From: an uncultured Roseburia sp.
GTDB lineage: Bacteria; Bacillota; Clostridia; Lachnospirales; Lachnospiraceae
NCBI GenBank assembly: GCA_947383215.1
Contig: CANDCP010000001.1
Location: 62,001-126,000 of the forward strand
DNA length: 64,000 nt
Direction: 5' to 3'
A program made the position numbers and the translations under genes. Positions 44,263 to 54,369 of this stretch are shown in pieces. A model generated the notes under the pieces. That model was not told where the DNA came from. It was given only the letters and a program-made list of their open reading frames with translations, and did no database searches. Every line of letters starts with the position of its first letter. Positions within the stretch are counted from its first letter, which is position 1.

Positions 44263-46764
44263 CTACATAAACGCCTCGTTTTTGCAGTCTCTTTCATATC
44301 TCCTACGATAATACTCCATTGTGCGATATTCCAAAATATCTTTCATATGTCTCTTAAATGCAACATTTTTTATTACAACTTCCAAATCCTCCCTAATTGC
44401 AATCGCATAACCTTCTTTTTCAATAAAGAATCCCTTACCTGACGCCTTTAAAAATTTAATTGGCATACTTTTCGCCTTACTCAAATGTTGTCTATCTGTC
44501 ATGGCTTTATAATCCGCATAAGAAATATCAGCCGCAAAATCCTTCCAGTTTGCCCCATTGTTAAAGAATTTTTTCCACGCGATCAGCACATCCTCATCTT
44601 TCACTGTCAGACGAATATCGCCGTCATTGTAAAAACTATATAGAATCGGCATTTTATATACCTTTTGCATATCCGTCGTTTCAATCAAAGTTAAAAATTC
44701 TCTGCCAATTCCTGAATATACCTCTTCCTCCTCCGCAGAGAGTTCGTCCATTTGTTTTAAAAACTCCATATATTCTCGAAATGGATTTTCCCTGGAATGT
44801 CTGACGCAATACTGATAAATATCGTCATCCATGTATGTGAACAGTTCCATCCGAGTCGGAACTTTACCATCCAGTAATTCTTTTACTCTGTAAAACTCCC
44901 GCTTAATCTGTTCCTTTACGGATAATGATTTCTTATCCATTTCATTGAATAAATCAATTAACCGCATATCAAAATCTACAATACAATCATCCGGATATTC
45001 TATCCCACTATAATCATGCATTGCCTTTTCTCCAGAAGCCTTTCCGCCGCTTAAAAGCGAGGGCGCTCTCCCTGCTTTTTCATAATTGCCGATAAAATCC
45101 AAAACGTTTAAATACTCTTTGCCTTTGCTGATACGAAGGCCACGTCCTAATTGCTGTAGAAATACAATCGGCGACTCGGTTGGTCTTAGGAACATAACCA
45201 TATCAAGAGCTGCAATATCTACGCCTTCATTAAACATATCAACAGAAAAAATCACCTTAATCTCTTGACTTTTCAGTTTGGCAATTGCCTTGTCCCGATC
45301 TTCTGAAAACGCTCCGTCTGCATTACTGTATACCGCAACCGCCTCTATTCCTCTCTTACAAAACTCTTTTGCCGTTTCCTCAGCATGCTGTCTGGAACAG
45401 CAAAAACCAAGAGCCCTCTTCGGGCGATATTTCATATAATACTTATAAATCAAATCATATCGTTTCACATTGCCCAGATATGTTTCATTCAATTCTTTTT
45501 CGTCATAACGACCTTTTACAAGATGCAGTGATGAGTAGTCTGTTTCATCGTAAATGCCATAATAATGAAATGGAACTAACGCGCCTTTATTGATAGCCTC
45601 TTTCAAAGAAATTTCATAAGGAACATTATAATCGCAGATTTCATAGATATTTTTGCCATCCATTCTTTCCGGTGTGGCAGTAAGCCCTAACAAAAACTGC
45701 GGTCTAAAATAATTTACAATCCTCTGATATTGATCATTTACTGCATGATGAAACTCATCAATTATCAGATAATCAAAATAATCCGGTGTAAAGAAATCCT
45801 CTGTCAGATATTCACTTCTACCAAGCGTTGCAACAGACGCAAAAATCACAGACTTATCTGTATCTTTCTGTTTTCCAAAAAAATAACCATAATCATCCGA
45901 GCGTCTTACATTTTTAAAGGATATTGCCGCCTGTTTTAATATTTCCTCCCTATGAGCCACAAATAATACATGTTCATATTTAGCAGAATCAAATGCGGCC
46001 AGATAGGTCTTTCCAACCCCGGTAGCTGCCTGTACAAGTCCCTTCGTCGCACCTTCCGCCCTGCTATCCTCCAATGCATATAACGCTTCTATCTGAACTC
46101 CTCTTGGCTGAAATAACATCTCAACTTTAGCATCTGCCTCTTCTTCCGCACTATCATATTTCGCCAAATCTTTTAAAACAGCCGGCTTATGCCAGTTCTT
46201 GGAGTATCTGTTCAGTTCCTTGTCATCAATCACAACAGAGTGCTTTTCAAACAAATCAACAAAAGTTGCATAAAACAAATGAAAATTTCTCTTATCATCA
46301 AGACTGTTAAAACGATAATTCCACTCTATGCCGGAAGTCAACGCACTCCTCGAAACATTAGAAGAGCCGATATATATTTCTCCAATATTTTCATAATGAA
46401 ATATATATGACTTCGGATGAAAAGAACGTATTTTATCATTGTAAAATCGTAAATCCACCCTGTTTCCCAACTCTTTTTTAATCAGACACAGTGCGGATGG
46501 CTGCGTAATACCAAGATAATTTCCCGTAAGAATTCTCACTTGCACACCACGGTCTAATGCCTCCCTCAAATCATTTAAAAGTATCCTAACTCCGGATTCC
46601 ATGAGAAAAGAAACAATAATATCAATTTTGCTTGCTCTTAACATACTCATTTTTAGCTGATAATATAAAAAACGATTTATATTTTTATCACCAGTCATAA
46701 CATCTGAAGCTTCTATTTCTAATCCGTCAACCTCTATCTTTTCCGCAAAATCAGATTGAGCCAT
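44263..46764 (-). CDS. PLD-like nuclease / DEAD-box helicase
   Basis: An 833-residue protein. ATG 46764 is preceded by AGAGG. The N-terminal 190 residues are a phospholipase-D-like domain (FHPKSYIFH and IYIGSSNVSRSAL: HxK and GSSN). Next is a superfamily 2 helicase with Walker A AATGVGKTYL, LIIDEFHHAV, LGLTATPERMDG and motif VI LQQLGRGLRISKGK. The last 230 residues have no recognised domain. Such PLD-helicases resemble restriction-type effectors and DUF3427-type proteins. It overlaps the methyltransferase gene by 31 nt and ends the Wadjet operon, so a defence role is likely. Confidence 0.88.
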   Translation of the reverse strand: MAQSDFAEKIEVDGLEIEASDVMTGDKNINRFLYYQLKMSMLRASKIDIIVSFLMESGVRILLNDLREALDRGVQVRILTGNYLGITQPSALCLIKKELGNRVDLRFYNDKIRSFHPKSYIFHYENIGEIYIGSSNVSRSALTSGIEWNYRFNSLDDKRNFHLFYATFVDLFEKHSVVIDDKELNRYSKNWHKPAVLKDLAKYDSAEEEADAKVEMLFQPRGVQIEALYALEDSRAEGATKGLVQAATGVGKTYLAAFDSAKYEHVLFVAHREEILKQAAISFKNVRRSDDYGYFFGKQKDTDKSVIFASVATLGRSEYLTEDFFTPDYFDYLIIDEFHHAVNDQYQRIVNYFRPQFLLGLTATPERMDGKNIYEICDYNVPYEISLKEAINKGALVPFHYYGIYDETDYSSLHLVKGRYDEKELNETYLGNVKRYDLIYKYYMKYRPKRALGFCCSRQHAEETAKEFCKRGIEAVAVYSNADGAFSEDRDKAIAKLKSQEIKVIFSVDMFNEGVDIAALDMVMFLRPTESPIVFLQQLGRGLRISKGKEYLNVLDFIGNYEKAGRAPSLLSGGKASGEKAMHDYSGIEYPDDCIVDFDMRLIDLFNEMDKKSLSVKEQIKREFYRVKELLDGKVPTRMELFTYMDDDIYQYCVRHSRENPFREYMEFLKQMDELSAEEEEVYSGIGREFLTLIETTDMQKVYKMPILYSFYNDGDIRLTVKDEDVLIAWKKFFNNGANWKDFAADISYADYKAMTDRQHLSKAKSMPIKFLKASGKGFFIEKEGYAIAIREDLEVVIKNVAFKRHMKDILEYRTMEYYRRRYERDCKNEAFM

Positions 46765-47327
46765 TGTTCTGCACCTCTTCCCGGTCGTACATCCGAAGTT
46801 ACCCATTGTTCTTCCACGTTCAAACCGTCTATTCTTCTCAGGAAATCCGCAAAAGCTTCCTCCGTCATATCTGTAAAAAATCTTCCATTTCTTTCACCTG
46901 TAAATGTTCCATATTTGAAAGATGTATAGATAACTCCATTCTCCTTTAAGGCAACTGCCATTTTTCTCATTACATTCGTTAATTCATCAATCGGCAAATG
47001 CAGTATAGAAGAGCAGGCCCAGATACCATCATACTTGTCCACTTCTGACAGCTCCTCAAAAAACATATTTTTCACTTCCGCTCCAACAAAATCGCCGGCG
47101 AGCCTACACAACTCTTTGGAACCATCGATCGCATCTACACGATATCCTTTTTCCAGGAAATACTTTGTATCTCGTCCGGATCCGCAGCCAAAGTCAAGTA
47201 TATAGGAATCCGCTTCCAGCTTCGCTAAAAAACGTTCCTGTATTGCGGTAAATTCAACCGTTACTGTGCTTTTATAAAATTCATCCGCATGGTCATCATA
47301 ATAGCCAAGAGTATTTTTATATTTCAT
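46734..47327 (-). CDS. class I SAM-dependent methyltransferase
   Basis: A 197-residue Rossmann-fold methyltransferase with SAM loop ILDFGCGSGRDTKYF, the acidic strand end VDAIDGS and CSSILHLP. No DNA-methylase NPPY/DPPY motif is seen, so a small-molecule or protein substrate (TehB-like) is more likely than DNA. The ATG at 47327 suits the AGAGG spacing better than the ATG 9 nt earlier. It lies 15 nt after jetD and overlaps the helicase gene by 31 nt, inside the Wadjet operon. Confidence 0.85.
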   Translation of the reverse strand: MKYKNTLGYYDDHADEFYKSTVTVEFTAIQERFLAKLEADSYILDFGCGSGRDTKYFLEKGYRVDAIDGSKELCRLAGDFVGAEVKNMFFEELSEVDKYDGIWACSSILHLPIDELTNVMRKMAVALKENGVIYTSFKYGTFTGERNGRFFTDMTEEAFADFLRRIDGLNVEEQWVTSDVRPGRGAEQWLNLILRKR

Positions 47328-47342
47328 CTTATTCATACCTCT

Positions 47343-48581
47343 TTAAGAACAGGTTCTCCTCTCGAAGCTCCTCTCCACATAATAACTCACAATTTCCTGC
47401 TCAAGTTTCACATTCTGTTCCCGCATATACTTTAGCGCTTCGCTATACGTATCTTCCTCCATTAATGACTCCATCCTGCTCATATCATTATCCGTCAATT
47501 CTCTCAGGCAATGATGAAAACGCTTATCACATAATTGCTGTATTCCCATACAATATAACTCAAACATTTTACCTGTTTCGCGGCACAAATGCCTGTGAAT
47601 TAGAAATCCGCCAATATCGATATCTCCAAAATGACGATATCTGACATCAGGATTGTCTGAAATAACTTTTTTCAAAAACTCTATCTGATGTCGACTGGCA
47701 AATCCGCCCAAATACATCATTGCAAACTCCCCGTCTTTTAATCTCTGATATGATGTCTTGTTCTCAATTGTCATTATATTTTCAGCATTCACACGGATAT
47801 TTTTTATCCTTTGAACATCGCCGGATGTTATCGCTATACCGCCTTGAAGTTTTGATATGTCCAGGACAGATTGTTCCCATTCAATTCTCCAATTACCCTT
47901 TATAAGTATTTCCTGTTCTGCCGGCGTAACATAAAAGAGACTTAAGATGGAATCATTCTTTTCCCCCTCCTGTCTAACTCTTCCGGTTGCAGTCCTTATA
48001 AATGTACATACCTCCTCATAGTTATTATTCTCAAACCATTTCGAATCGCCATATACCAACATCGAAACTTCTCTTACATATAAGTTTTCCCCGTTTTTCT
48101 CCAAAAAACGAAACATTTTCAAATTTTCTTCCACTCTTTTAGGAATAAGCAGGCATCTTGGATGTTCGATCCGGGCAAGAACAGTTTCACAATATTTCTG
48201 CACAATTGCCCCTGTGCCAATATACGTCTCTACTATTTCGCGCACCCGTTTTGCAATCGTACTCTGAGGCACGAAACCATATTCATCCCTTAAATAGCCG
48301 TATAAAGCGTCTAAGTGTCCTTCTATAAGATATATCTTTTCTATATCGTCGCTAAACTTCAAATAATCCGCAGCCACAAACCCCATATCCTTTAATACAG
48401 ACACAGCTTCATTCATTCCCTGCTTCTCCGATATATCTGCATTGTTTCTGGTATAATCTTTATACACTTCTGACGGTTTTAATATAATCCTTCTATTCGT
48501 AGTAATATTCTTTGCACATCGGTTATTATATTTTTTTAGTAATCCGTCAAGAATTGCCTTTTTATAATCTTTACCGCTCAT
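47343..48581 (-). CDS. jetD: Wadjet JetD, TOPRIM nuclease subunit
   Basis: A 412-residue protein with a C-terminal TOPRIM-type catalytic region: Glu in MTIENKTSYQ and the DxD motif in HFGDIDIGGF, as in topoisomerase VI-like JetD. The N-terminal part is the DUF3322-like arm and winged helix. Family knowledge: JetD cuts small circular DNA after loop extrusion by JetABC. The ATG at 48581 overlaps jetC by 11 nt and has GGAG upstream. Confidence 0.9.
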   Translation of the reverse strand: MSGKDYKKAILDGLLKKYNNRCAKNITTNRRIILKPSEVYKDYTRNNADISEKQGMNEAVSVLKDMGFVAADYLKFSDDIEKIYLIEGHLDALYGYLRDEYGFVPQSTIAKRVREIVETYIGTGAIVQKYCETVLARIEHPRCLLIPKRVEENLKMFRFLEKNGENLYVREVSMLVYGDSKWFENNNYEEVCTFIRTATGRVRQEGEKNDSILSLFYVTPAEQEILIKGNWRIEWEQSVLDISKLQGGIAITSGDVQRIKNIRVNAENIMTIENKTSYQRLKDGEFAMMYLGGFASRHQIEFLKKVISDNPDVRYRHFGDIDIGGFLIHRHLCRETGKMFELYCMGIQQLCDKRFHHCLRELTDNDMSRMESLMEEDTYSEALKYMREQNVKLEQEIVSYYVERSFERRTCS

Positions 48582-51500
48582 GGAATTTAATCTCTCCGAT
48601 CTGCATATTATCATTACTAATCTTAAGCACGGGAATGATTACGCCACATTCGCTGCCAATAGATTCCAGCTTATTCGGCGGAGCGCAAAATATAACCTGA
48701 AAATTTTGATTTTTAAAGAAATCCAGCATCAATTTTATATTATGATCACTCATTTTTTCAAACGGCTCATCTATGAAAATCAATCGCACGGAATTAACTC
48801 TGACATTGTACAGCATAGACAGCGCGGCAGAAAGTATAAGCGTATACGGTATCTGCGTTCCCGCGCCGGAGTTATATCCCACCTGTTTCGACAGCTTACC
48901 GTCTTTTACTTCATCATTATTGATAATTATCTCATAACTCATATAATTTCGATAGTCTGCAAATTTCTTAATCTCCGCAATGTCGTTATGATCTATAATC
49001 TTGTTGATAATATCGCGGATTTCCTTCTCCCTTGCCTCAACCTCATCATTTTCGTAACCCATAAGGCTTGTCAATGTCATTTGCCCATCAGACATATTGT
49101 TTGTCTCCTGTAAATATTCTGCGTACCGCAAAATTTTTGCATAATCCGAATGATCATTCAACATCTTAACGTCGAATTGATATTTTGTATAGAACCGGAG
49201 CTTGCGCAATTCTTTATTTATATCTGAAATATCATCTTTTGCATCTTTCGCCGTATTATAGATATTAAGAACAAACTCCCTTTTAAAGATTCGCTCGTAT
49301 GTTATTGTCTGTTCTCTCAGCTTTTGCTGTATGCCTTGCAAATCATCGATCCAGATTTTCCCTCTTCTCCTCTGATAGTCAGCCTCGTACTCCAAGCCAA
49401 TCGGTAATTTATCTACTTCCTGCTTTCGATTATTATATGCTTGCTGCTTACCGTTAATATCTCCCTCCAGATGGCGTACTCTGCGATCTACCCGCTCTTT
49501 TGTCGCGCGAACCATAAGACCGCCATTCTGGTTTTCCCCGGACAGATATTGGTCATATTCTTCTATGGCTTTTTCCACCGCAGAATTTCCTGTAACTCTC
49601 TCCTCATCCAACTCTGCCTGTTTTGCATTTTCCTTTACTTTAAACTCTTTCACCAATTTCTTTTTCTGTGATATAGCCGTCTCTAAAATCGTCTTTTGCT
49701 TTATGTTTTCAGCGCGCTCATCTTTCTTAACACTTAATTGCCGTCCCAGTAGAGATACCCGCTCGTTTAACGTCATAAATTCCACATTATTCTTCTGCGC
49801 TTCCAGTAACTCTTTATAATGTCCCCTTTCATTATTGAAATCAGCGGATACGGCAGCCCACTCCCTGTGACAATTCAAATTAAAGTCTTTGAAGCACATT
49901 AAACCAGCCTGCAGATAGTTTGCCTTCTCCTGCAAGCTTTTCTGCTCTAAAAGAATTTCCTTTTCTTTATTTTCCAGCTCACGCAGCTTTCTTTCTGCCG
50001 CCCTCTTATTCAGTTCTATCGCCCGGCTCCCTAAACAATAACTTCTGATTTTGCCTGTATTCATATAGGTCACAGCCATATTGCGACTCAGCTTTCCTTC
50101 CGGCGACATCGCATTATCGTAATCAGGCACATTTTCAATATTTACTGCATGAATCTTACCTAACCAAAATTTGAAATAATTTGCTGCGGTCTCATTTTGT
50201 ATAGTAAGATAATGAAATACCGAATCCTTTTCACAATCCATCGGCCTTGACATTAACCGCTTCGTATTTACCAATTCAACGTGTTGATACCTGGACTTGT
50301 CCAACACGGCATTCGCAACATCAAAAGCTTCTCTCGACACTATAATTGCATAACGATGTATTCCCAAAAAAGCTTCTATTGCATTTCTCCAATTTTCATC
50401 CTTCAACTCTATCACATATTCATAAGCCATATGCGCTTCTTCGTTCATACCATACTTTTTTAATTCGCGATTGATTTCTCTCACAAGTTCTACCTGCGCC
50501 TGAACACCGGAAGCGTCCATTCTGTTTCTGTTGCAGCTTTCAATAATATTATTTTGCTCCACACATTCATCCTGTACAATTTCCAACTCTTTCTTTCGCA
50601 GAACGTTTTTCTCAATTAATTTATCGCGGCACTCCTGCACCGCTTCTTTCAGCAAATCGATAAATCTCTGTTTTTCAGCCGCCTCAACGCTTTTTGACGT
50701 CAGGCCTCCTAGTACATTATTATTCTGTACCGTTACCCCCATTTCTGATAATTGAATCGTCATTTCTTGCATTTTCCGCTGAAAGATTTCCAGTTTCTCT
50801 TTTTCGTCATTCAATTTCGCCAACTGCTTCTCATAGGTATCCATCAGCTGCCTGGACGCTTCTATCGCCTTCGAAACATCCAAATCAAGAAGCGCTCTTC
50901 TTGTCTCCGAATAAGTTCTGTCAATATCCTCAATTTCCTGATCTTGCTCTTCCATTCTCTTCCGTAAGGTTTCACATGTAATCCCGCTATGCCTGATAAA
51001 TTCCTCCGCCTCCCCGATCTCCCTCTGGCACTGCACGAGATCCTTATACTTAATCTTTATATCATCTATTTTCAGCTGCAAAGCTTTCTTGTCATGCTCG
51101 TCGTAATCTGCCAATATCGAATCCAAATCTTGCAACTCTTGATTTATCTGTTCCAGACTGCTATTTATCTGCTCAATATTCTTTTTCGCTTCTTTTAATT
51201 TATCAAAATTCACATCATGTTCTTCTAATACAGATTCCTTTATAAACTCCTGGATTTTTGCAGCGGGATTATATGCCATTATATTTCTTAGTTTTCTCTG
51301 ATATTTCGAAACTTCCTGATAAGGCAGTTTCAGACCTATCATTTGCATAAATAAAATAATGCCCTCTTTTTTTGTTTTCATCTGTATCCCATACTTCTTC
51401 TGAAAACCGGAAGCGTCATAAGGTTTTATAATGGAATCTTCCTCATATACAAAAGAGATATCCGCGATTGTTTTCCCGTCCACAGCGTACCAATGCGTAC

Positions 51501-51885
51501 CTCTGATATCCGTAACTGCTGTTTCTATTATTACGCCCAGCACAAACGGATTCTCATTTATCTGATCAAAATACTCCAATGCAATGTGCGTATATACTAC
51601 CGGTATCTTATCGGCGGGTCTTGCGTATATTCCGGCGCTCGCATCCACCAGACACCGCGTATAGGAAACTAAATTACGTTTTCCCACGCCGGTATTGTAC
51701 CCGCTAGTAGCCTTATTGAACTGCGTGTCGCCGGTATATGCATATTTAACGGCATCTAAGATCGTTGATTTTCCGCATTCATTTTCACCCGAAATTAATG
51801 TCAGATTTTCAGAAACAGGGATTGTCCTATTTTGAAAACCATACCAGTTCACCAAATGTATATTCCGCAAAATAGTTTTATTCAT
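48571..51885 (-). CDS. jetC: Wadjet JetC, SMC-like ATPase
   Basis: A 1104-residue SMC/MukB-like motor with Walker A GENECGKSTIL near residue 35, two long coiled-coil arms around a hinge region (about 200-820), a signature-like NSGAGTQIPYTLILS and Walker B LIFIDEPFEKM near the C-terminus. The ATG at 51885 has GAGG 7 nt upstream and overlaps jetB by 8 nt. It is the DNA loop extruder of the plasmid-defence complex. Confidence 0.92.
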   Translation of the reverse strand: MNKTILRNIHLVNWYGFQNRTIPVSENLTLISGENECGKSTILDAVKYAYTGDTQFNKATSGYNTGVGKRNLVSYTRCLVDASAGIYARPADKIPVVYTHIALEYFDQINENPFVLGVIIETAVTDIRGTHWYAVDGKTIADISFVYEEDSIIKPYDASGFQKKYGIQMKTKKEGIILFMQMIGLKLPYQEVSKYQRKLRNIMAYNPAAKIQEFIKESVLEEHDVNFDKLKEAKKNIEQINSSLEQINQELQDLDSILADYDEHDKKALQLKIDDIKIKYKDLVQCQREIGEAEEFIRHSGITCETLRKRMEEQDQEIEDIDRTYSETRRALLDLDVSKAIEASRQLMDTYEKQLAKLNDEKEKLEIFQRKMQEMTIQLSEMGVTVQNNNVLGGLTSKSVEAAEKQRFIDLLKEAVQECRDKLIEKNVLRKKELEIVQDECVEQNNIIESCNRNRMDASGVQAQVELVREINRELKKYGMNEEAHMAYEYVIELKDENWRNAIEAFLGIHRYAIIVSREAFDVANAVLDKSRYQHVELVNTKRLMSRPMDCEKDSVFHYLTIQNETAANYFKFWLGKIHAVNIENVPDYDNAMSPEGKLSRNMAVTYMNTGKIRSYCLGSRAIELNKRAAERKLRELENKEKEILLEQKSLQEKANYLQAGLMCFKDFNLNCHREWAAVSADFNNERGHYKELLEAQKNNVEFMTLNERVSLLGRQLSVKKDERAENIKQKTILETAISQKKKLVKEFKVKENAKQAELDEERVTGNSAVEKAIEEYDQYLSGENQNGGLMVRATKERVDRRVRHLEGDINGKQQAYNNRKQEVDKLPIGLEYEADYQRRRGKIWIDDLQGIQQKLREQTITYERIFKREFVLNIYNTAKDAKDDISDINKELRKLRFYTKYQFDVKMLNDHSDYAKILRYAEYLQETNNMSDGQMTLTSLMGYENDEVEAREKEIRDIINKIIDHNDIAEIKKFADYRNYMSYEIIINNDEVKDGKLSKQVGYNSGAGTQIPYTLILSAALSMLYNVRVNSVRLIFIDEPFEKMSDHNIKLMLDFFKNQNFQVIFCAPPNKLESIGSECGVIIPVLKISNDNMQIGEIKFHER

Positions 51886-52516
51886 CTGTATCCTCACTTC
51901 TCAGGAATTCATCCTGCTCGGTGTCCAAGCCCTCTCCGTCCGGCGTATATTCCGCCATAACCTGCTTCAACTGCCCGATATCCATGCAAAACTGTAATGA
52001 CGGATATAACCGGACTTTTCCTTCCTCTGTCGTTATGTCGTCACTGTAATCTATCAGGCTGAACCTTTTAAATATGCGATACGAATCTTTAAAGTCTGCC
52101 GGCTTCATGTTAATTTGATAAATTTTGCATTTATCTATAATATCGCCAACCGTGATATGCACCGGATCTGCATACCCCATACGCTCCAAAAACAAAAGCC
52201 ACAGTACCATCAATAATTTTACCTGCTTTGCATCGAACCGATATAAATTTATTCTCTTTAATCCAACTGTTTCTACGTCTTCATCCGCCTGCTGCAGCAT
52301 TGCGACTTTCATTCTCTCTTCAACAACCACTTTATATCCAATTGCCGCCAAATATGTATTAACATCGTATTGATTCGATTCAGACGATATGAAATCATAT
52401 AATTTCTCTTCCTTATCCGCCACAATAAACGTGGTATCAAGCATCTTGCGGATACACTTTTTAAACAAATATGCATCCTCTTCATTCATTCTTTTCATAA
52501 AACTGAAATCATTCAT
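51878..52516 (-). CDS. jetB: Wadjet JetB (DUF4194, KITE-like)
   Basis: A 212-residue winged-helix protein of DUF4194 type (EEKLYDFISSESN, MLQQADEDVETVGLKRINL) with an acidic C-terminal tail. It bridges the kleisin JetA in the SMC-like complex. It lies between jetA (13 nt gap) and jetC (overlap). GGGGGAG precedes the ATG. Confidence 0.88.
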   Translation of the reverse strand: MNDFSFMKRMNEEDAYLFKKCIRKMLDTTFIVADKEEKLYDFISSESNQYDVNTYLAAIGYKVVVEERMKVAMLQQADEDVETVGLKRINLYRFDAKQVKLLMVLWLLFLERMGYADPVHITVGDIIDKCKIYQINMKPADFKDSYRIFKRFSLIDYSDDITTEEGKVRLYPSLQFCMDIGQLKQVMAEYTPDGEGLDTEQDEFLRSEDTDE

Positions 52517-52529
52517 AAATTAACTCCCC

Positions 52530-53960
52530 CTATTTCTTAATGACCGTCACATCCGTAATATCCGCAATTTCTGTTTTTACGGTTTCTTTCGACAGTTGAA
52601 CATCATACGGAAACTCTGCGTTTTTAGCATAAAGCATCGCCGCCGCGTACATCAGGATTTCCTCTTTCGTCTGAATCGGTTTTTCTTTGATATTCATTTC
52701 ACTTTCGCTCCCCAGTTGTACGTCCAGAAAAGCGCTTACCCGATCAACAGAATACCTATTCGGGGAACTGTTAAACAGCCTTTCCGTTTGCATCCGCTTT
52801 TCTTCTTCTGACAACTCTACGGTTACGAGCCCAATATTTTCCCCCTCGTTTTTTATACGTTTATTCTTTTCAAAAGACTTGTACCCGACGTATTTCTGGT
52901 TCGTGATGCGCGTACAGTCCGCAACTTTTTCCATCGCGGCATTCTGTTCCTCTTCTGTCATCTTTGACACTGTATTCAAAAAATCATTTATCGCCGCTTC
53001 CAGTCTCACTCCGTTACTTGCCATCAACATAATTCTTGTATTCGCAAGATTATAATAATTATTAATTCGATTGTCTATAAGCTCCATATTAGCCTCATAC
53101 TCAACGCTCAAAAAATATTGGAGTTCCGCAAAATATCGCTCAACGCGCTCCCTAGCCTCTTCATAATCCAATTGCAGCTTCTCCGCGCATTCTTTTATCA
53201 TTTTCTCACACGTTTCTTCCTGTCTGAGTATCCGTAATTTCGCCTTTATAAAAGAGATCTGCGCGGGAATTAAGCCATTGTTTTTTACAAAAAAATATTC
53301 GTTGAAAAAATGATCCAGCATTTCGTCTTTCATTATAAATTGTCCAAAACTGTTTATATCCTGAAAAACAATCACTGCTTTCATGATACTCGAAATACTG
53401 TCTTTCAATTCTACCAGCTCATTTTTCAATTCTGTCTCATTGTCAATTAGCGGTACAAGAACATTCGTATAAGGTCTCTCTCTGCGCACCGAGTCTTCTT
53501 CGAATGCGGATTTTATAATTTCATACATAGAGAAAATACGATTCGACATCATTCCTTCCCCGCTCTTTTCCGTCAGCTTTCTAAGAAAATCCATAAATCT
53601 TCTGCAGTCAATTGAAAGATTGACGACATACTCGCCATTTCTGCCTATCTCACGCGGAAGCAACCAACCGCATTCCCGAAACAACAAAAGAATTCCGGCG
53701 GATTGCAACTCAGCGCCACTCTCCTCACCTTCTATCTCTTCCTTTGCGTCCATGCAGTCTGACAAGTTTTTCTTTGTCTCATTTATTCCGGCATTCTTTA
53801 AATAAACAGTAATGCAATCCTTTGCATCTGCTTCGTACAATACCGGCAATTCTTTCGTTTTATCGATTAATATCTGAATGCAATCGTAATATATTCTTCT
53901 GTGTTTCAGCGTTAACGGTTTAAAAAAAGCGTCATTTTTTATATAATCAAAAAAATTCAC
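52530..53960 (-). CDS. jetA: Wadjet JetA (kleisin-like)
   Basis: A 476-residue protein from GTG 53960, preceded by a strong GGAGGTG at ideal spacing; the upstream ATG frame is rejected. VNFFDYIKNDAFFKPL is a typical JetA start. The size and DUF5716-like sequence suggest a type II Wadjet rather than the DUF3375 form of type I; the subtype call is from memory of the families. It is first in jetABCD-methyltransferase-helicase. Confidence 0.87.
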   Translation of the reverse strand: MNFFDYIKNDAFFKPLTLKHRRIYYDCIQILIDKTKELPVLYEADAKDCITVYLKNAGINETKKNLSDCMDAKEEIEGEESGAELQSAGILLLFRECGWLLPREIGRNGEYVVNLSIDCRRFMDFLRKLTEKSGEGMMSNRIFSMYEIIKSAFEEDSVRRERPYTNVLVPLIDNETELKNELVELKDSISSIMKAVIVFQDINSFGQFIMKDEMLDHFFNEYFFVKNNGLIPAQISFIKAKLRILRQEETCEKMIKECAEKLQLDYEEARERVERYFAELQYFLSVEYEANMELIDNRINNYYNLANTRIMLMASNGVRLEAAINDFLNTVSKMTEEEQNAAMEKVADCTRITNQKYVGYKSFEKNKRIKNEGENIGLVTVELSEEEKRMQTERLFNSSPNRYSVDRVSAFLDVQLGSESEMNIKEKPIQTKEEILMYAAAMLYAKNAEFPYDVQLSKETVKTEIADITDVTVIKK

Positions 53961-54143
53961 TATTTCACCTCCACATCTATGCGAAAACATTCACTCTTGT
54001 CCGTTTCAAAATCTTACTCATCAAATGAAACCACCCCCCCAATATACATATCTATGTAATAATATATATTTTCGCCTATTGCTCCCCATATTTGTTAATA
54101 AATCTGTAACCAAGACGCCTGTTATCTCTGAAAGGGCTCTTTT

Positions 54144-54225
54144 AAATATTGACAACGAATCTTCTCCCCTGCCACTATACAAGGCGTTTTTAGTATAATC
54201 CCAAAAATATAACGTGTCAATATTT
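54144..54225. repeat. 82-bp inverted-repeat unit overlapping the Wadjet promoter
   Basis: AAATATTGACA (54144-54154) and TGTCAATATTT (54215-54225) are a perfect 11-bp inverted pair 60 nt apart. The right arm supplies the -35 box of the jet promoter. No clear target-site duplication flanks it. It may be a paired operator or a small mobile element that delivered a promoter. Confidence 0.55.
54192..54220 (-). promoter_or_regulatory. consensus promoter of the Wadjet operon
   Basis: On the minus strand TTGACA (54220-54215) and TATACT (54197-54192) are separated by 17 nt. The leader to the jetA GTG is about 225 nt, AT-rich, with a run of seven C in plus orientation near 54034. The rest of the 393-nt gap (53961-54353) holds no gene. 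Confidence 0.75.
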
Positions 54226-54339
54226 ATTATTAACTTAATCTATATATAATGAAAGCAGAAGCGATGCAGCACATACTGCGTTATCTTCTGCGAATGGAAA
54301 AAACTATAAACAAGATATCAAAAAACAGCTTCAGCGAAA

Positions 54340-54369
54340 AAGAAAAGCGGCGCCTACAATGCAGGCGCC
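54340..54369 (-). terminator. terminator at the end of the ABC permease operon
   Basis: GGCGCCT and AGGCGCC (54349-54355, 54363-54369) form a 7-bp stem overlapping the permease stop. On the minus strand GCTTTTCTTTTTC follows. Confidence 0.6.

Noticed and set aside
46734..47327. DNA methyltransferase of a restriction-modification system with the PLD helicase
   Set aside because: The SAM loop is present but no NPPY/DPPY catalytic motif, and the size fits small-molecule methyltransferases; a classical R-M assignment is not supported.
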